DNA from: Acidovorax sp. GW101-3H11
Lineage (GTDB): Bacteria; Pseudomonadota; Gammaproteobacteria; Burkholderiales; Burkholderiaceae_C
DNA length: 64,000 nucleotides
Assembly (NCBI RefSeq): GCF_001633105.1
Contig: NZ_LUKZ01000025.1
Span: 1 to 64,000, forward strand
Reading direction: 5' to 3'
Below are positions 1 to 8,970 of the stretch, in pieces. A program made the translations under genes and the position numbers. Below the pieces are notes generated by a model. It was given only the letters and a program-made list of their open reading frames with translations, made no database searches and was not told where the DNA came from. The stretch's first letter is position 1. Each line of letters starts with the position of its first letter.

Positions 1-2
1 GC

Positions 3-98
3 TATGGCACCACCGACCACTTCATCGCCATGGCGTTCCTGATCGCTGGAAAGCTCACTCACCTGCCGGGCAGTCCTTTGCAAAAAGCAAGGGCCTGA
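3..98 (+). CDS. 3' end of an upstream gene, unidentified
   Basis: An open frame enters from the left edge and ends in TGA at 96-98, giving a 31-residue C-terminus (ending LPGSPLQKARA). No other frame stays open to a gene-like end here. The segment is too short to assign a family. It is followed by about 150 bases before the next start codon, so the downstream gene probably has its own promoter. It could be non-coding; only the preceding window would settle it. Confidence 0.4.
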   Translation, partial: YGTTDHFIAMAFLIAGKLTHLPGSPLQKARA

Positions 99-247
99 CC
101 ATGGCTATGGTGGGGAATGTGGCTTTCCACCCGAAACGGAAGAGAGCCTTTTTCTTGTACATGCACCACAAGGCCACCCCAGCGCCACGCCACGTCCTCC
201 GTGCAACCCTGTGGCGGCCCCCCACAAGCCTGCGCCACAATGGCGCC

Positions 248-1447
248 ATGCTGACCCTCCAAGACATCCGTGACGCCGCCACCCGCCTACAAGGCCAGGT
301 GCTGGACACCCCCTGTGTCGAATCCAAGACACTCTCGCAGATCGTGGGCGCGCAGGTGTTCCTCAAGTTCGAGAACCTGCAGTTCACCGCTTCGTTCAAG
401 GAACGGGGCGCCTGCAACCGGCTCACGCTGCTGTCTGAGGACGAACGCGCCCGGGGCGTGGTGGCCATGAGCGCAGGCAACCATGCGCAGGGCGTGGCCT
501 ACCACGCGCAGCGCCTGGGCCTGCGCGCGGTGATCGTGATGCCGCGCTTCACGCCCGCCGTGAAGGTGGAACGCACCCGTGGCTTTGGCGCCGAGGTGGT
601 GCTGCACGGCGACACGCTGGAAGAAGCCCGCCAGCATGCCTACGCGCTGGCCGACGCGCAGCGCCTGACCTTTGTCCACCCCTATGACGACGAGGGCGTG
701 GCTGCGGGCCAGGGCACGCTGGGCCTGGAGATGCTGCAGGCCGTGCCCGACCTGGACACGCTGGTGATCGCCGTGGGCGGCGGCGGGCTGATCTCGGGCG
801 TGGCCACGGCCGCCAAGGCGATCAAGCCGGGCATCGAGGTCGTGGGCGTGCAGACCACACGCTTCCCGGCCATGGTCAACGCGGTGAAGGGCACGCACCA
901 CCCGCAGGGCACCTCCACCATTGCCGAAGGCATTGCCGTGGGCACGCCGGGCAAGATCACGCAGGAAATCGTCAAACGCCTGGTGGACGACCTGGTGCTG
1001 GTGGACGAAGGCGACATCGAGCAGGCCGTGCTGATGCTGCTGGAGATTGAAAAGACGTTGGTCGAAGGCGCAGGGGCTGCAGGCCTGGCGGCACTGGTGC
1101 GCTACCCCGAACGCTTCCAGGGCAAGCGCGTGGGCCTGGTGCTGTGCGGCGGCAACATCGACCCGCTGCTGCTGGCGGCCATCATCGAGCGCGGCATGGT
1201 GCGGTCGGGCCGCCTGGCGCGCATCAAGGTCAGCGCGCGCGACGTGCCGGGTGTGCTGGCGCGCATCACCGCCACCGTGGCCGACGCGGGCGCCAACATC
1301 GGCGAGGTGCACCACCAGCGCGCCTTCACCCTGCTGGCCGCACAGAACGTGGAGATCGAACTGGTGCTCCAGACCCGCAGCAAGGCCCATGTGGCCGAGG
1401 TGCTGGAGCAGCTGCGCACGGCGGGCATGGAAGCCGCGCTGATGTGA
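248..1447 (+). CDS. ilvA: threonine ammonia-lyase (threonine dehydratase) with C-terminal ACT domain
   Basis: A 399-residue PLP enzyme that deaminates L-threonine to 2-oxobutanoate, the entry step to isoleucine. The PLP lysine is K51 in the motif SFKERGA. The SAGNHAQG motif follows near 75-82, and the glycine-rich phosphate-binding loop is [10 protein letters not shown] around 175-184. The last ~75 residues look like a single ACT regulatory domain ([17 protein letters not shown]). Length and the single short ACT domain fit the ~400-residue class shared by catabolic TdcB-like and many betaproteobacterial biosynthetic enzymes rather than the ~510-residue E. coli IlvA. The open frame runs upstream to 101, but the ATG at 248 gives the family N-terminus ([10 protein letters not shown]). 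The symbol is the usual one for this class; a serine/threonine dehydratase with catabolic role is the alternative. Confidence 0.88.
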   Translation: MLTLQDIRDAATRLQGQVLDTPCVESKTLSQIVGAQVFLKFENLQFTASFKERGACNRLTLLSEDERARGVVAMSAGNHAQGVAYHAQRLGLRAVIVMPRFTPAVKVERTRGFGAEVVLHGDTLEEARQHAYALADAQRLTFVHPYDDEGVAAGQGTLGLEMLQAVPDLDTLVIAVGGGGLISGVATAAKAIKPGIEVVGVQTTRFPAMVNAVKGTHHPQGTSTIAEGIAVGTPGKITQEIVKRLVDDLVLVDEGDIEQAVLMLLEIEKTLVEGAGAAGLAALVRYPERFQGKRVGLVLCGGNIDPLLLAAIIERGMVRSGRLARIKVSARDVPGVLARITATVADAGANIGEVHHQRAFTLLAAQNVEIELVLQTRSKAHVAEVLEQLRTAGMEAALM

Positions 1448-1521
1448 ACCCCACGCCCCGCTGGCCGCCACGGCGCACAGGCGGCTAGAATTGCGCAAGT
1501 TTTCAGCATCTGGAGCCCCCC

Positions 1522-1668
1522 ATGTCCGACCACAACACTTCTCACGCCCCTCAGACCGCAGCGCACGACCCCGTGGAAAACGTCGTGCCCATGATGCCCG
1601 TGGTGCTGCCCGTGGTCGGCGGCGTCCTGATCTTCCTGCTGGCCTTCATCGCCGTGTTCATGGCCTGA
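1522..1668 (+). CDS. small single-pass membrane protein, 48 aa
   Basis: ATG at 1522 opens a 48-residue protein with a hydrophilic His/Asn-rich N-terminus ([13 protein letters not shown]) and one clear transmembrane helix (residues ~25-47, [20 protein letters not shown]). It lies between the threonine deaminase and a strong terminator, so it is a self-contained short transcription unit or the last gene of the ilvA unit. I recall similar short proteins in Comamonadaceae genomes but no function. It is real rather than a shadow because the frame has high-GC third positions and ends right before a canonical terminator. Confidence 0.6.
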   Translation: MSDHNTSHAPQTAAHDPVENVVPMMPVVLPVVGGVLIFLLAFIAVFMA

Positions 1669-1690
1669 TCCGCCCGCAACGCTGCCAAAC

Positions 1691-1716
1691 GCCCCGCGCT
1701 GCGGGGCTTTTTTTTT
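1691..1716 (+). terminator. rho-independent terminator
   Basis: A 7-bp perfect stem (GCCCCGC / GCGGGGC) with a 3-base loop is followed by nine T residues. It sits 22 bases after the stop of the 48-residue membrane protein and ahead of queC. Confidence 0.9.
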
Positions 1717-1766
1717 GCCCCGCCTTTCCCGCCGTCCCCATTTCCATCTTCCGACCAGGAGCCCCC

Positions 1767-2477
1767 ATGCGACCCGGACACGCCCTCGTTCTTTTTTCTG
1801 GAGGCCAGGACTCCACCACGTGCCTGGCCTGGGCGCTGGAACACTTTGCCCATGTGGAAACCATCGGCTTTGACTATGGCCAGCGCCACCACATCGAGCT
1901 GCAGGCACGCCAGACGGTGCTGGCATCGCTGCGCGCCCGGTTTCCGCAGTGGGATGCACGGCTGGGCGACGACCACATGCTGGACCTGGCGGTGCTGGGC
2001 CACATCAGCGACACCGCGCTGACCAGCGACACCGAGATCCAGATGACCGCCGCCGGCCTGCCCAACACCTTCGTGCCGGGGCGCAACCTGCTGTTCTTCC
2101 AGCTCGCGGCTGCGGTGGGCTACCGGCGCGGCCTGCACACCCTGGTGGGCGGCATGTGCGAGACCGACTTCTCGGGCTACCCCGACTGCCGCGACGACAC
2201 GCTCAAGGCCCTGCAGGTGGCCGTGTCGCTGGGCATGGGCCAGCGCTTCACCTTCGACACCCCGCTCATGTGGCTGGACAAGGCCGAAACCTGGGAGCTG
2301 GCCCGGTCCCTGGGCGGACAGGCGCTGGTGGATCTGATCGTGAACGACTCGCACACCTGCTACCACGGCGTGCGCGACACGCTACACGCCTGGGGTTACG
2401 GCTGTGGCACCTGCCCGGCCTGCGCACTGCGCAAGAGTGGTTACGAGCGGTGGAAAGGCACCCCGTCCAACCCGTGA
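1767..2477 (+). CDS. queC: 7-cyano-7-deazaguanine (preQ0) synthase
   Basis: A 236-residue enzyme converting 7-carboxy-7-deazaguanine to preQ0 with ATP and ammonia, in the queuosine tRNA-modification pathway. The N-terminal PP-loop ATP pyrophosphatase motif SGGQDSTTC is at residues 11-19. The C-terminal zinc-binding cysteines appear as CGTCPAC near 217-223, with the upstream cysteine in SHTCYHG. The start ATG at 1767 is preceded by AGGAG. The length fits QueC (about 220-235). No other queuosine gene is adjacent, and I see no preQ1 riboswitch in the short leader, which begins right after the upstream terminator. Confidence 0.95.
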   Translation: MRPGHALVLFSGGQDSTTCLAWALEHFAHVETIGFDYGQRHHIELQARQTVLASLRARFPQWDARLGDDHMLDLAVLGHISDTALTSDTEIQMTAAGLPNTFVPGRNLLFFQLAAAVGYRRGLHTLVGGMCETDFSGYPDCRDDTLKALQVAVSLGMGQRFTFDTPLMWLDKAETWELARSLGGQALVDLIVNDSHTCYHGVRDTLHAWGYGCGTCPACALRKSGYERWKGTPSNP

Positions 2478-2767
2478 GGGATTGGCCCCAGTCACGCATA
2501 ACCCCATGCATTTTTTGCATGGTTTTACCCCCTGTCTGACAGACAAACGGGCGGTAGATTCATAAAATTGACATCCCAGCCGACCCGCGGAATCCGTGGA
2601 ATAGCCTCCACCCCGTGGGGCTGACACACGCTCCCGCCCGCCGACTGAGCAAGAAAGCCGTTTTTTCAAAGGCAGCGCTCAGCACCGCAACTGCGCCAGG
2701 CCTTGCCGCGTTCCGCCCGGTCCGCTTCCTTTGAAAAAACTGTTTTTCAACTTAGGAAGCTCCCCCG
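2478..2767 (+). other. intergenic leader of pckG with an AT-rich inverted repeat
   Basis: This stretch of 290 bases carries no convincing gene. It contains a TTGACA-like hexamer at 2568-2573, an inverted repeat GTCTGACAGAC near 2534, and, just before pckG, a perfect 8-bp inverted repeat (TTGAAAAA-ACTG-TTTTTCAA, 2731-2750) that ends 17 bases before the ATG and next to the AGGAAG ribosome-binding site. The latter could fold in the mRNA leader or bind a regulator; there is no direct evidence for either. Confidence 0.35.
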
Positions 2768-4639
2768 ATGAACGCACCCACCATGCAGGGCCTGAATCTC
2801 AACGCCCCCAGTTACGTCAAAAACGCCCGGCTGCTCGCCTGGGTGGCCGACATGGCCGCCCTGTGCAAGCCCGAGAGCATTTACTGGTGCGACGGCACGA
2901 AGGAAGAGTACGACCGCCTGTGCCAGCAACTGGTCGATGCAGGCACCTTCAAGAAGCTCAACCCCGCCAAGCGCCCCGGCAGCTTCCTGGCTTGGTCCGA
3001 CCCGTCGGACGTGGCCCGTGTGGAAGACCGCACCTACATCTGCTCGGCCGCCAAGGAAGACGCTGGCCCCACCAACAACTGGATGGCGCCCGCCGAAATG
3101 CGCGCCACGCTGCAGCCCCTGTTTGACGGCTGCATGAAGGGCCGCACCATGTACGTGGTGCCCTTCAGCATGGGCCCGCTGGGCAGCCACATTGCCCACA
3201 TCGGCGTGGAGCTGACCGACAGCGCCTACGTGGCCGTGAATCAGCGCCTCATGACCCGCATGGGCAAGGCCGTGTACGACGTGCTGGGCGTGGAAGGCGA
3301 GTTCGTGCCCTGCATGCACACCGTGGGCGCCCCGCTGGCTGAAGGCGAGAAGGACACGACGAGCTGGCCCTGCAACCCCAAGGTCAAGTACATCGTCCAC
3401 TACCCCGAAACACGCGAGATCTGGTCCTACGGCTCGGGCTACGGCGGCAACGCGCTGCTGGGCAAGAAGTGCCTGGCCCTGCGCATCGCCTCCACCATGG
3501 GCCGCGACCAGGGCTGGCTGGCCGAGCACATGCTCATCCTGGGCGTGACCAACCCCGCTGGCAAGAAGTACCACGTGGCAGCGGCCTTCCCCAGCGCCTG
3601 CGGCAAGACCAACTTCTCGATGCTGGTGCCGCCCGAGGCTGGTTTTGCGGGCTGGAAGGTCACCACCATCGGTGACGACATCGCCTGGATCAAGCCCAGT
3701 GCCGACGGCAAGATGGTCGCCATCAACCCCGAAGCCGGCTACTTTGGCGTGGCCCCCGGCACCAACATGCACACCAACCCCAACTGCATGCGCAGTCTGG
3801 ACCGTGACGTGATCTTCACCAACGTGGCCCTGACGGACGACGGCGACGTGTGGTGGGAAGGCATGGAAAAGGACACCGGCAAGCTGCCGGACCACCTGAT
3901 CGACTGGCAAGGCAAGGACTGGACGCCCCAGATCGCCAAGGAAACCGGCGCCAAGGCCGCCCACCCCAACTCGCGCTTCACCGTGGCTGCCGCCAACAAC
4001 CCGGCGCTCGATGCACAGTGGGACGACGCCAATGGCGTGGCGATCGATGCGTTCATCTTCGGTGGCCGCCGCTCGACCACCGTGCCGCTGGTCACCGAAG
4101 CCCGCACCTGGACGGAAGGTGTGTACATGGCCGCGACCATGGGTTCGGAGACCACCGCCGCCGCCTTCGGCGCCCAGGGCGTGGTGCGCCGCGACCCCTT
4201 CGCCATGCTGCCATTCTGCGGCTACAACATGAGCGACTACTTCCAGCACTGGCTCAGCATGGAAGGCAAGATTGCCGCCACCGGCAAGGCCGTGCCCAAG
4301 GTGTTCTGCGTGAACTGGTTCCGCAAGGACGAGGCGGGCAAGTTCGTCTGGCCCGGTTATGGCGACAACATGCGCGTGCTCAAGTGGATGATCGACCGCA
4401 TCGAAGGCCAGGCCCAAGGCCAGGAAACCATGTTCGGCGTGGCTCCACAGTACGCTGAAATCAACTGGACGGGCCTGGACTTCAGCGCCCAGAAGTTCGA
4501 CGCCGTGACCAGCATCGACAAGGCCGCTTGGGCCGAAGAGTTCAAGCTGCACGATGCGCACTTCGAACAGCTGGCCTACCACCTGCCCCAGGCGCTGCTG
4601 GACACCAAGGCCGCGCTGGAAAAGCGCCTGGTAGCCTGA
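2768..4639 (+). CDS. pckG: phosphoenolpyruvate carboxykinase (GTP)
   Basis: A 623-residue GTP-dependent PEPCK that decarboxylates and phosphorylates oxaloacetate to PEP, the gluconeogenic entry from the TCA cycle. The hallmark P-loop and active-site cysteine are visible as [10 protein letters not shown], with the cysteine near residue 278. Other family motifs are [14 protein letters not shown] in the substrate site and [12 protein letters not shown] and NWFRKDE toward the C-terminus. The length is that of the GTP class (~600-630), not the ATP class (~540). The ATG at 2768 follows AGGAAG. The gene is monocistronic: it has a long leader and ends at a strong terminator. Confidence 0.97.
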   Translation: MNAPTMQGLNLNAPSYVKNARLLAWVADMAALCKPESIYWCDGTKEEYDRLCQQLVDAGTFKKLNPAKRPGSFLAWSDPSDVARVEDRTYICSAAKEDAGPTNNWMAPAEMRATLQPLFDGCMKGRTMYVVPFSMGPLGSHIAHIGVELTDSAYVAVNQRLMTRMGKAVYDVLGVEGEFVPCMHTVGAPLAEGEKDTTSWPCNPKVKYIVHYPETREIWSYGSGYGGNALLGKKCLALRIASTMGRDQGWLAEHMLILGVTNPAGKKYHVAAAFPSACGKTNFSMLVPPEAGFAGWKVTTIGDDIAWIKPSADGKMVAINPEAGYFGVAPGTNMHTNPNCMRSLDRDVIFTNVALTDDGDVWWEGMEKDTGKLPDHLIDWQGKDWTPQIAKETGAKAAHPNSRFTVAAANNPALDAQWDDANGVAIDAFIFGGRRSTTVPLVTEARTWTEGVYMAATMGSETTAAAFGAQGVVRRDPFAMLPFCGYNMSDYFQHWLSMEGKIAATGKAVPKVFCVNWFRKDEAGKFVWPGYGDNMRVLKWMIDRIEGQAQGQETMFGVAPQYAEINWTGLDFSAQKFDAVTSIDKAAWAEEFKLHDAHFEQLAYHLPQALLDTKAALEKRLVA

Positions 4640-4677
4640 TGCTGCCGTCCTGAGATCTGAGAAGCTTTCCCTTCAAA

Positions 4678-4712
4678 GCCGCTCCGCCTTCTGGCGGGGC
4701 GGCTTTTTTTTT
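4678..4712 (+). terminator. rho-independent terminator of pckG
   Basis: An 11-bp stem (GCCGCTCCGCC with GGCGGGGCGGC) with a TTCT loop, followed by nine T residues, 38 bases after the pckG stop codon. Confidence 0.92.
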
Positions 4713-4766
4713 GCGCTGGCTCGCAGTGCACGGCAAGCCCCCGCTCACCAGAAAAGGGCATAAAAA

Positions 4767-4788
4767 AAGCCGTGGCATGCCACGGCTT
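4767..4788 (-). terminator. palindromic terminator of the leftward membrane-protein gene
   Basis: A perfect 22-bp palindrome (AAGCCGTGGCATGCCACGGCTT) preceded on the plus strand by seven A residues, so that the minus-strand transcript ends in a U-run. It lies 48 bases past the stop of the gene at 4836-5276 and, with the pckG terminator, insulates the two convergent genes. Confidence 0.8.
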
Positions 4789-4835
4789 TCAATCGATTGC
4801 GCCCCCGCCGCCCACCAGCGCGGCGGGTTCAGCGG

Positions 4836-5276
4836 TCAGTAGTACTTGCGGATGTCGTCCACCGTGGCGATGCCCATCGCATGGTTCAGTTCGGCCATGA
4901 TGCGGGGGTCCTTCATGGCGACTTGCCAGGTGCGCTCGTCTTCAGCGACGCGGCGGCGGCTTTCTGCCCAGGCCTGGACACCACTGCGCAGGGCCACACC
5001 AGCGCGGCGTGCGGGGGCGGTGAGCAGGGCCAGAGCGGCAAACGCCACCAGCCACAGCACCATCCAGGCGGCCAGCAGGTGGCCTTCGCTCCAGGTGTCG
5101 ATCACCTGGTTGGCCACCACCAGCAGTGCGGACACCACGGCCGCCAGCAGGAGGGAGGCAGCGCCACGGGCGCCATCAAAGCGGGCGGCAGCGCCCTTCA
5201 GGGCTGCGGCGGCGTTTTCGGCGCGGACAACGCCGGGGTGTTCGGTGGGGTATTCAACGTGTGCAAAGGCGGTCAT
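4836..5276 (-). CDS. conserved hypothetical membrane protein, 146 aa
   Basis: I do not recognise a named family. The protein has a soluble N-terminus, two closely spaced hydrophobic segments (about residues 41-57 and 67-86, the second LLAAWMVLWLVAFAALALL), and a charged C-terminal half ending in IATVDDIRKYY. That is the layout of a two-pass inner-membrane protein with both ends on one side. It is transcribed leftward, divergent from the LysR gene at 5402 with 125 bases between them, and ends at a palindromic terminator. Regulation by the divergent LysR protein is plausible but only inferred from the arrangement. Confidence 0.7.
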   Translation of the reverse strand: MTAFAHVEYPTEHPGVVRAENAAAALKGAAARFDGARGAASLLLAAVVSALLVVANQVIDTWSEGHLLAAWMVLWLVAFAALALLTAPARRAGVALRSGVQAWAESRRRVAEDERTWQVAMKDPRIMAELNHAMGIATVDDIRKYY

Positions 5277-5332
5277 TTCGGTTTCCCTTTTCTAACGCTT
5301 GTGGCGAGATTGCCGGGCGATGGGGTGATATT

Positions 5333-5375
5333 AGGGTTTACCCTTTGCGTGTTCAAGTTTATATTTTGAATCATG
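5333..5375. promoter_or_regulatory. candidate divergent control region
   Basis: Between the divergent membrane-protein and LysR genes lie a near-palindrome AGGGTTTACCCT (5333-5344) and an AT-rich stretch containing a T-N11-A motif (TCATGGATATTCA, about 5371-5383), the classical LysR-binding format. The AGGGTT-palindrome resembles two perfect copies elsewhere in the window (58850 and 60558). Confidence 0.3.
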
Positions 5376-5401
5376 GATATTCATAACGGTGATAACCAGC
5401 C

Positions 5402-6370
5402 ATGACACCCCTGAACTTCCGCTCCCTCGACCTGAACCTGCTGCGCGTTTTTGACGAGGTGATGGCGGAGCGCAGCCTCACGCGTGCGGCACACAAGCTT
5501 TCGATCACCCAGCCCGCCGTGAGCAACGCCATGCGGCGCCTGCGCGAGGTGCTGGGGGATGAGCTGCTGGTGCGCAGCGGCCAGGGGGTAGAGCCCACCC
5601 CCCGGGCGCTGGCGCTGTGGCCGCCAGTGCGCGAGGCTCTGGCCCATTTACAGGATTCCCTGGCCCCGGGCCTGTTCGACCCGGCCACCGCCGAATCCAC
5701 CTTTGTGCTGGCCATGGCCGACGCCACGGCCGCCACGCTGGTGCCTGCCCTGGTCGAAATCATCGAGCGCGAAGCGCCCGGCATCGCCATCCGCGTGCTG
5801 CCGCTGACCACGCGCGACCCGCGCCGCCTGCTGGACGAAGAGGCCGCCGACATGGCCGTGGGCTACTTCCCGGCAGCGCTGGCCGACCTGACAGCCCGCG
5901 CCCAGTCGGGCGGCGTGGTGGCGTTTGAGAGCCGCCGCCTCTACGACGGCGAATATGTGTGTGTGATGCGCCAGGGCCATCCGCTGGCGGATGCCCCCCT
6001 CACGCTGGACGCCTACTGCCAGGCACGCCATATGCTGGTCAGCTTCTCGGGCCGACCCTTCGGTTTCATTGACGAGGCCCTGGCCTCGCTGGGGCGTGAG
6101 CGCAAGGTGGTGATCACCGTGAACCAGTTCTTCACGGCGGGGCGGGTGGTGTCGGGCTCGGACCTGCTCACCGTGCTGCCGCGCCACTTTGTGCCCGTGA
6201 CCGGCATTGCCGACAAGCTGGTGCAACGGGCCCTGCCGCTGGATGTGCCCCCGGTGCACGTGGACGCGCTGTGGCGCCGCCGGGGCCCGCAGCAAGCGGC
6301 CATGACCTGGCTGCTGCACGCGCTGGCACGTTCCGCGCGGCGCACCTTCCCGGAACAGGAGAGCCCGTAG
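5402..6370 (+). CDS. LysR-family transcriptional regulator
   Basis: A 322-residue LysR protein. The N-terminal winged helix-turn-helix is clear: RSLDLNLLRVFDEVMAERSL at residues ~7-26 leads into TRAAHKLSITQPAVSNAMRR (about 27-46), followed by the LTTR linker and a type-2 periplasmic-binding-fold effector domain from ~90. The N-terminal wording (LDLNLLRVFDEV, and VSNAMRRLRE) resembles the NodD/LinR-type branch of LTTRs. The start ATG at 5402 is the first in frame. The phosphoesterase gene follows 12 bases after the stop, so the two may be co-transcribed, while the natural target is more likely the divergent gene at 4836-5276. Confidence 0.9.
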   Translation: MTPLNFRSLDLNLLRVFDEVMAERSLTRAAHKLSITQPAVSNAMRRLREVLGDELLVRSGQGVEPTPRALALWPPVREALAHLQDSLAPGLFDPATAESTFVLAMADATAATLVPALVEIIEREAPGIAIRVLPLTTRDPRRLLDEEAADMAVGYFPAALADLTARAQSGGVVAFESRRLYDGEYVCVMRQGHPLADAPLTLDAYCQARHMLVSFSGRPFGFIDEALASLGRERKVVITVNQFFTAGRVVSGSDLLTVLPRHFVPVTGIADKLVQRALPLDVPPVHVDALWRRRGPQQAAMTWLLHALARSARRTFPEQESP

Positions 6371-6382
6371 ACTGTGTGCTGC

Positions 6383-7228
6383 ATGAACATCCAGCTCCTG
6401 TCCGACCTCCACCTGGAGGCCCATCCCCACTTTGTTCCCGAACCCGCCCCCGGTGCCGACGTGCTGGTGCTGGCGGGGGACGTGGGCTCCTACCAGCCTG
6501 GCTCGCAGTTGGCCGACGACGATTTTGGCCTGACCCGTTTTTCGCCCCTGCCCCAGCACGCGGGCTGGCCCACCCCGGTGCTGTTTGTGCCCGGCAACCA
6601 CGAGTACGACGCGCAGGACTTCGACGCCGCGCACCTGCGGCTGCGCCAGACCTGCGACCGCCTGGGCATCGTCTGGCTGGAGCGCGAAACCCTGGTGCTG
6701 CAAGGCATCCGTTTCGTGGGCACCACGCTCTGGAGCGACTTTGACGCCCTGGCCGACCACGAGGGCTGCACCGACCTGGGACGGCGGCTGAAGCTGCGCG
6801 ACAAAGCCTTCCGCGCCGCCAACTTCTACCTGCGCAAGACCGGCGGCACCCGACATGGCGAGCCGTTCCTGGCCGAACCCCTGCGCGAGCAGGCCCTGGC
6901 CTGCCAGGAGTGGCTGGCCGCCGCCCTGCAGCAGCCGTTTGACGGCCCCACCGTGGCCGTCACTCACTTTGCGCCCAGCCTGAAAAGTGCTGACCCGCGC
7001 TATGGCCTCGTGCCCGGCACGGCAGGCTTCTGCAACGCCCTGGACCACCTGCTGCCCCACGCGCAGCTGTGGCTGCATGGCCACCTGCATGCGCCCAGCG
7101 ACTATCTGGCCCAGGGCCAGCGTAGCGATGGTTCGGCATGGCAATGCCGCGTGGCGGCCAACCCGCTGGGCTATGCCCGCAAGGGGGAGCAGGCCACCTT
7201 CCGGCCCTGCTGGACGGTCACCGTATGA
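6383..7228 (+). CDS. calcineurin-like metallophosphoesterase
   Basis: A 281-residue cytoplasmic phosphoesterase with the complete dimetal motif set: SDLHLE at residues 7-12, AGDVGS near 33, PGNHEYD near 71-77, THFAPS near 194 and HGHLHAP near 231-237. These ligands bind two divalent metals; the substrate cannot be read from the sequence. An in-frame GTG exists nine bases upstream (6374), but the ATG at 6383 places the first metal motif at the usual distance from the N-terminus. It begins 12 bases after the LysR stop. Confidence 0.88.
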   Translation: MNIQLLSDLHLEAHPHFVPEPAPGADVLVLAGDVGSYQPGSQLADDDFGLTRFSPLPQHAGWPTPVLFVPGNHEYDAQDFDAAHLRLRQTCDRLGIVWLERETLVLQGIRFVGTTLWSDFDALADHEGCTDLGRRLKLRDKAFRAANFYLRKTGGTRHGEPFLAEPLREQALACQEWLAAALQQPFDGPTVAVTHFAPSLKSADPRYGLVPGTAGFCNALDHLLPHAQLWLHGHLHAPSDYLAQGQRSDGSAWQCRVAANPLGYARKGEQATFRPCWTVTV

Positions 7229-7342
7229 TCAAACGCGCGGTTCTTGTGAATTCGCCACGCGCCGGACAAAAAAGCATGACCCAGGTCAAGACAACAGGCA
7301 CCTGCGCAGAGTAGTCTGCCTTATCCCTTCTCGGAGAACACC

Positions 7343-7765
7343 ATGAACATCCTGCTTGCTGTCGATGGCAGCGCCTACACCAAGAAAATGCTGGCCTACC
7401 TGGCCACCCACGAAGAACTGCTGGGCGGCACCCACACCTACACCGTGCTGACCGTGCAAGCCCCCCTGCCCGCCCGCGCCCGCGCGGCCCTGGGCAAGGA
7501 AGTGGTGGACACCTACCACGCCGAAGAAGCCGAAAAAATCCTCGCGCCCGTGTGCAAGTTCCTGGGCCGCCATGGCGTGGATGCCAAGCGCAGCGTCAAG
7601 GTGGGCACCGTGGGCGAAACCATTGCCAAGGTGGCCGACACCGGCAAGTTCGACCTGCTGGTCATGGGCTCGCACGGCCACGGCGCGATTGCCACCCTGG
7701 TGATGGGCTCGGTCACCACCCAGGTGCTGGCCCACAGCAAGGTGCCGTTGCTGATCGTGCGCTAA
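7343..7765 (+). CDS. universal stress protein (UspA family)
   Basis: A 140-residue single-domain Usp. The N-terminus MNILLAVDGSAYTKKML carries the conserved beta1 and D residue. The C-terminal ATP-binding signature G-2x-G-9x-G-S is present as MGSHGHGAIATLVMGSVT (residues ~110-127), so this belongs to the nucleotide-binding class. The ATG is preceded by GGAGA. It has its own 114-base leader and a strong terminator, so it is monocistronic. Confidence 0.93.
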   Translation: MNILLAVDGSAYTKKMLAYLATHEELLGGTHTYTVLTVQAPLPARARAALGKEVVDTYHAEEAEKILAPVCKFLGRHGVDAKRSVKVGTVGETIAKVADTGKFDLLVMGSHGHGAIATLVMGSVTTQVLAHSKVPLLIVR

Positions 7766-7794
7766 CTCCCGGCGCCTTCGTGCGCATCGCACCA

Positions 7795-7821
7795 AGCCCT
7801 GCCTCTGCAGGGCTTTTTTTT
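7795..7821 (+). terminator. rho-independent terminator of the usp gene
   Basis: An 8-bp perfect stem AGCCCTGC / GCAGGGCT with loop CTCT, followed by seven T residues. Confidence 0.92.
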
Positions 7822-7838
7822 CACCCATCATTACCGAA

Positions 7839-7887
7839 TGGTCTTTGAATGACCAGTTGGTTTACTTTTATACCAATTGGTTATACA
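7839..7887. promoter_or_regulatory. cluster of palindromic operators in the FAS1 gene promoter
   Basis: Three inverted repeats are packed into 43 bases: TGGTC-N7-GACCA (7839-7855), ACCAGTTGGT (7852-7861) and ACCAATTGGT (7872-7881). The last two are 10-bp palindromes with centres exactly 20 bp apart, two helical turns. A TATACA hexamer at 7882-7887 abuts the last one, so a bound protein would cover the promoter. The TetR gene at 8971-9585 is the obvious candidate partner. Confidence 0.55.
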
Positions 7888-7943
7888 TTCGCGCCACGCC
7901 CATCCTGGCGTGTCATTTCCATCGATACCGAGAGGAGCGACCC

Positions 7944-8882
7944 ATGAACACCGCATTCAACCGCCGCACCGTCCTGATGGCCGCCGCCCTGGGCGCGAGC
8001 ACCACCCTGCTGCAAGCCTGTGGGGGCAGCGACGACGAACCCCAGCGCAACATCGTCGAGCTGGCGCAGAACACCCCCGACCTGAGCATCCTGGTCGAAG
8101 CCGTCACGGCTGCCGGGCTGGCCAACACCCTGAGCACCGGCACGCTCACCGTGTTCGCTCCCACCAACGCCGCCTTTGCTGCGCTGCTGGCCGAGCTGGG
8201 CGTGACCAAGGACGCGCTGCTGGCCAACAAGCCGCTGCTGACCGCCGTGCTGACCTACCACGTACTCGGCAGCAAGGTGATGCGGGCCGATGTGCCGCTG
8301 GGCAAGGCGATCACGCCGGTGTCCGGCGGATTCTTCAAGATCGAATCGAACAACGGCCTCAAGATCACCGACGGCCGCAACCGCGTGAGCACCATCACCA
8401 GCACCGACATCCAGGCCAGCAACGGCGTGGTGCATCTGGTAGACAAGGTGCTGCTGCCCGCTGACAAGGACATCGTGGCCACGGCCTCGGCCCTGCCGGA
8501 TTTCAGCATCCTGGTCGAGGCCGTGGTGGCCGCAGGGCTGGTGGGCACCTTGCAGGGCACCGGCCCGTTCACGGTGTTTGCCCCCACCAACGCCGCCTTT
8601 GCCGCCCTGCTGACCGAGCTGGGGGTGAGCAAGGCCGACCTGCTGGCCAACACCGCGCTGCTGACCAAGGTGCTGACCTACCACGTGGTGCCTGCGCGCG
8701 TGCTCAAGGCCGAGGTGCCTACCAACACCGCCATCACCACGGTACAGGGCCAGAGCTTCACCGTGAGCACCAGCCTCGTGATCACCGACCAGAACATGCG
8801 CACCAGCAACATCACGGCCGCCGATGTATTCACCAGCAATGGCGTGATCCACGTGGTGGACAAGGTGATCCTGCCCAAGTAA
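7944..8882 (+). CDS. lipoprotein with two fasciclin (FAS1) domains
   Basis: A 312-residue exported protein. The N-terminus NRRTVLMAAALGASTTLLQAC ends in a lipobox-like LQAC, so it is a probable lipoprotein, with twin arginines in NRRT. Two tandem FAS1 domains follow (about 40-175 and 178-312). Each contains the FAS1 H1 and H2 motifs (TVFAPTNAAFAALL and LTYHV...NGVVHLVDKVLLP or NGVIHVVDKVILP). FAS1 domains mediate adhesion; the bacterial role is undefined. The ATG at 7944 follows GAGGAG; the open frame upstream has no signal. The adjacent convergent TetR and the promoter palindromes suggest repression. Confidence 0.9.
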   Translation: MNTAFNRRTVLMAAALGASTTLLQACGGSDDEPQRNIVELAQNTPDLSILVEAVTAAGLANTLSTGTLTVFAPTNAAFAALLAELGVTKDALLANKPLLTAVLTYHVLGSKVMRADVPLGKAITPVSGGFFKIESNNGLKITDGRNRVSTITSTDIQASNGVVHLVDKVLLPADKDIVATASALPDFSILVEAVVAAGLVGTLQGTGPFTVFAPTNAAFAALLTELGVSKADLLANTALLTKVLTYHVVPARVLKAEVPTNTAITTVQGQSFTVSTSLVITDQNMRTSNITAADVFTSNGVIHVVDKVILPK

Positions 8883-8909
8883 CTACCGAAAAGGACGGCC
8901 CCCACGCAA

Positions 8910-8937
8910 GAAAGCCCGGCATGCCGGGCTTTCTTTT
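8910..8937. terminator. bidirectional terminator between the FAS1 and TetR genes
   Basis: A perfect palindrome (GAAAGCCCGGC / GCCGGGCTTTC) followed by CTTTTT on the plus strand, placed between two convergent genes. Confidence 0.85.
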
Positions 8938-8970
8938 TGATCGGATCCAGGAAAAAACCGGGGGGACTTC

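Noticed and set aside
1678-1766. preQ1 riboswitch upstream of queC
   Set aside because: The leader is taken up by the terminator of the preceding gene and has no preQ1-type pseudoknot features.
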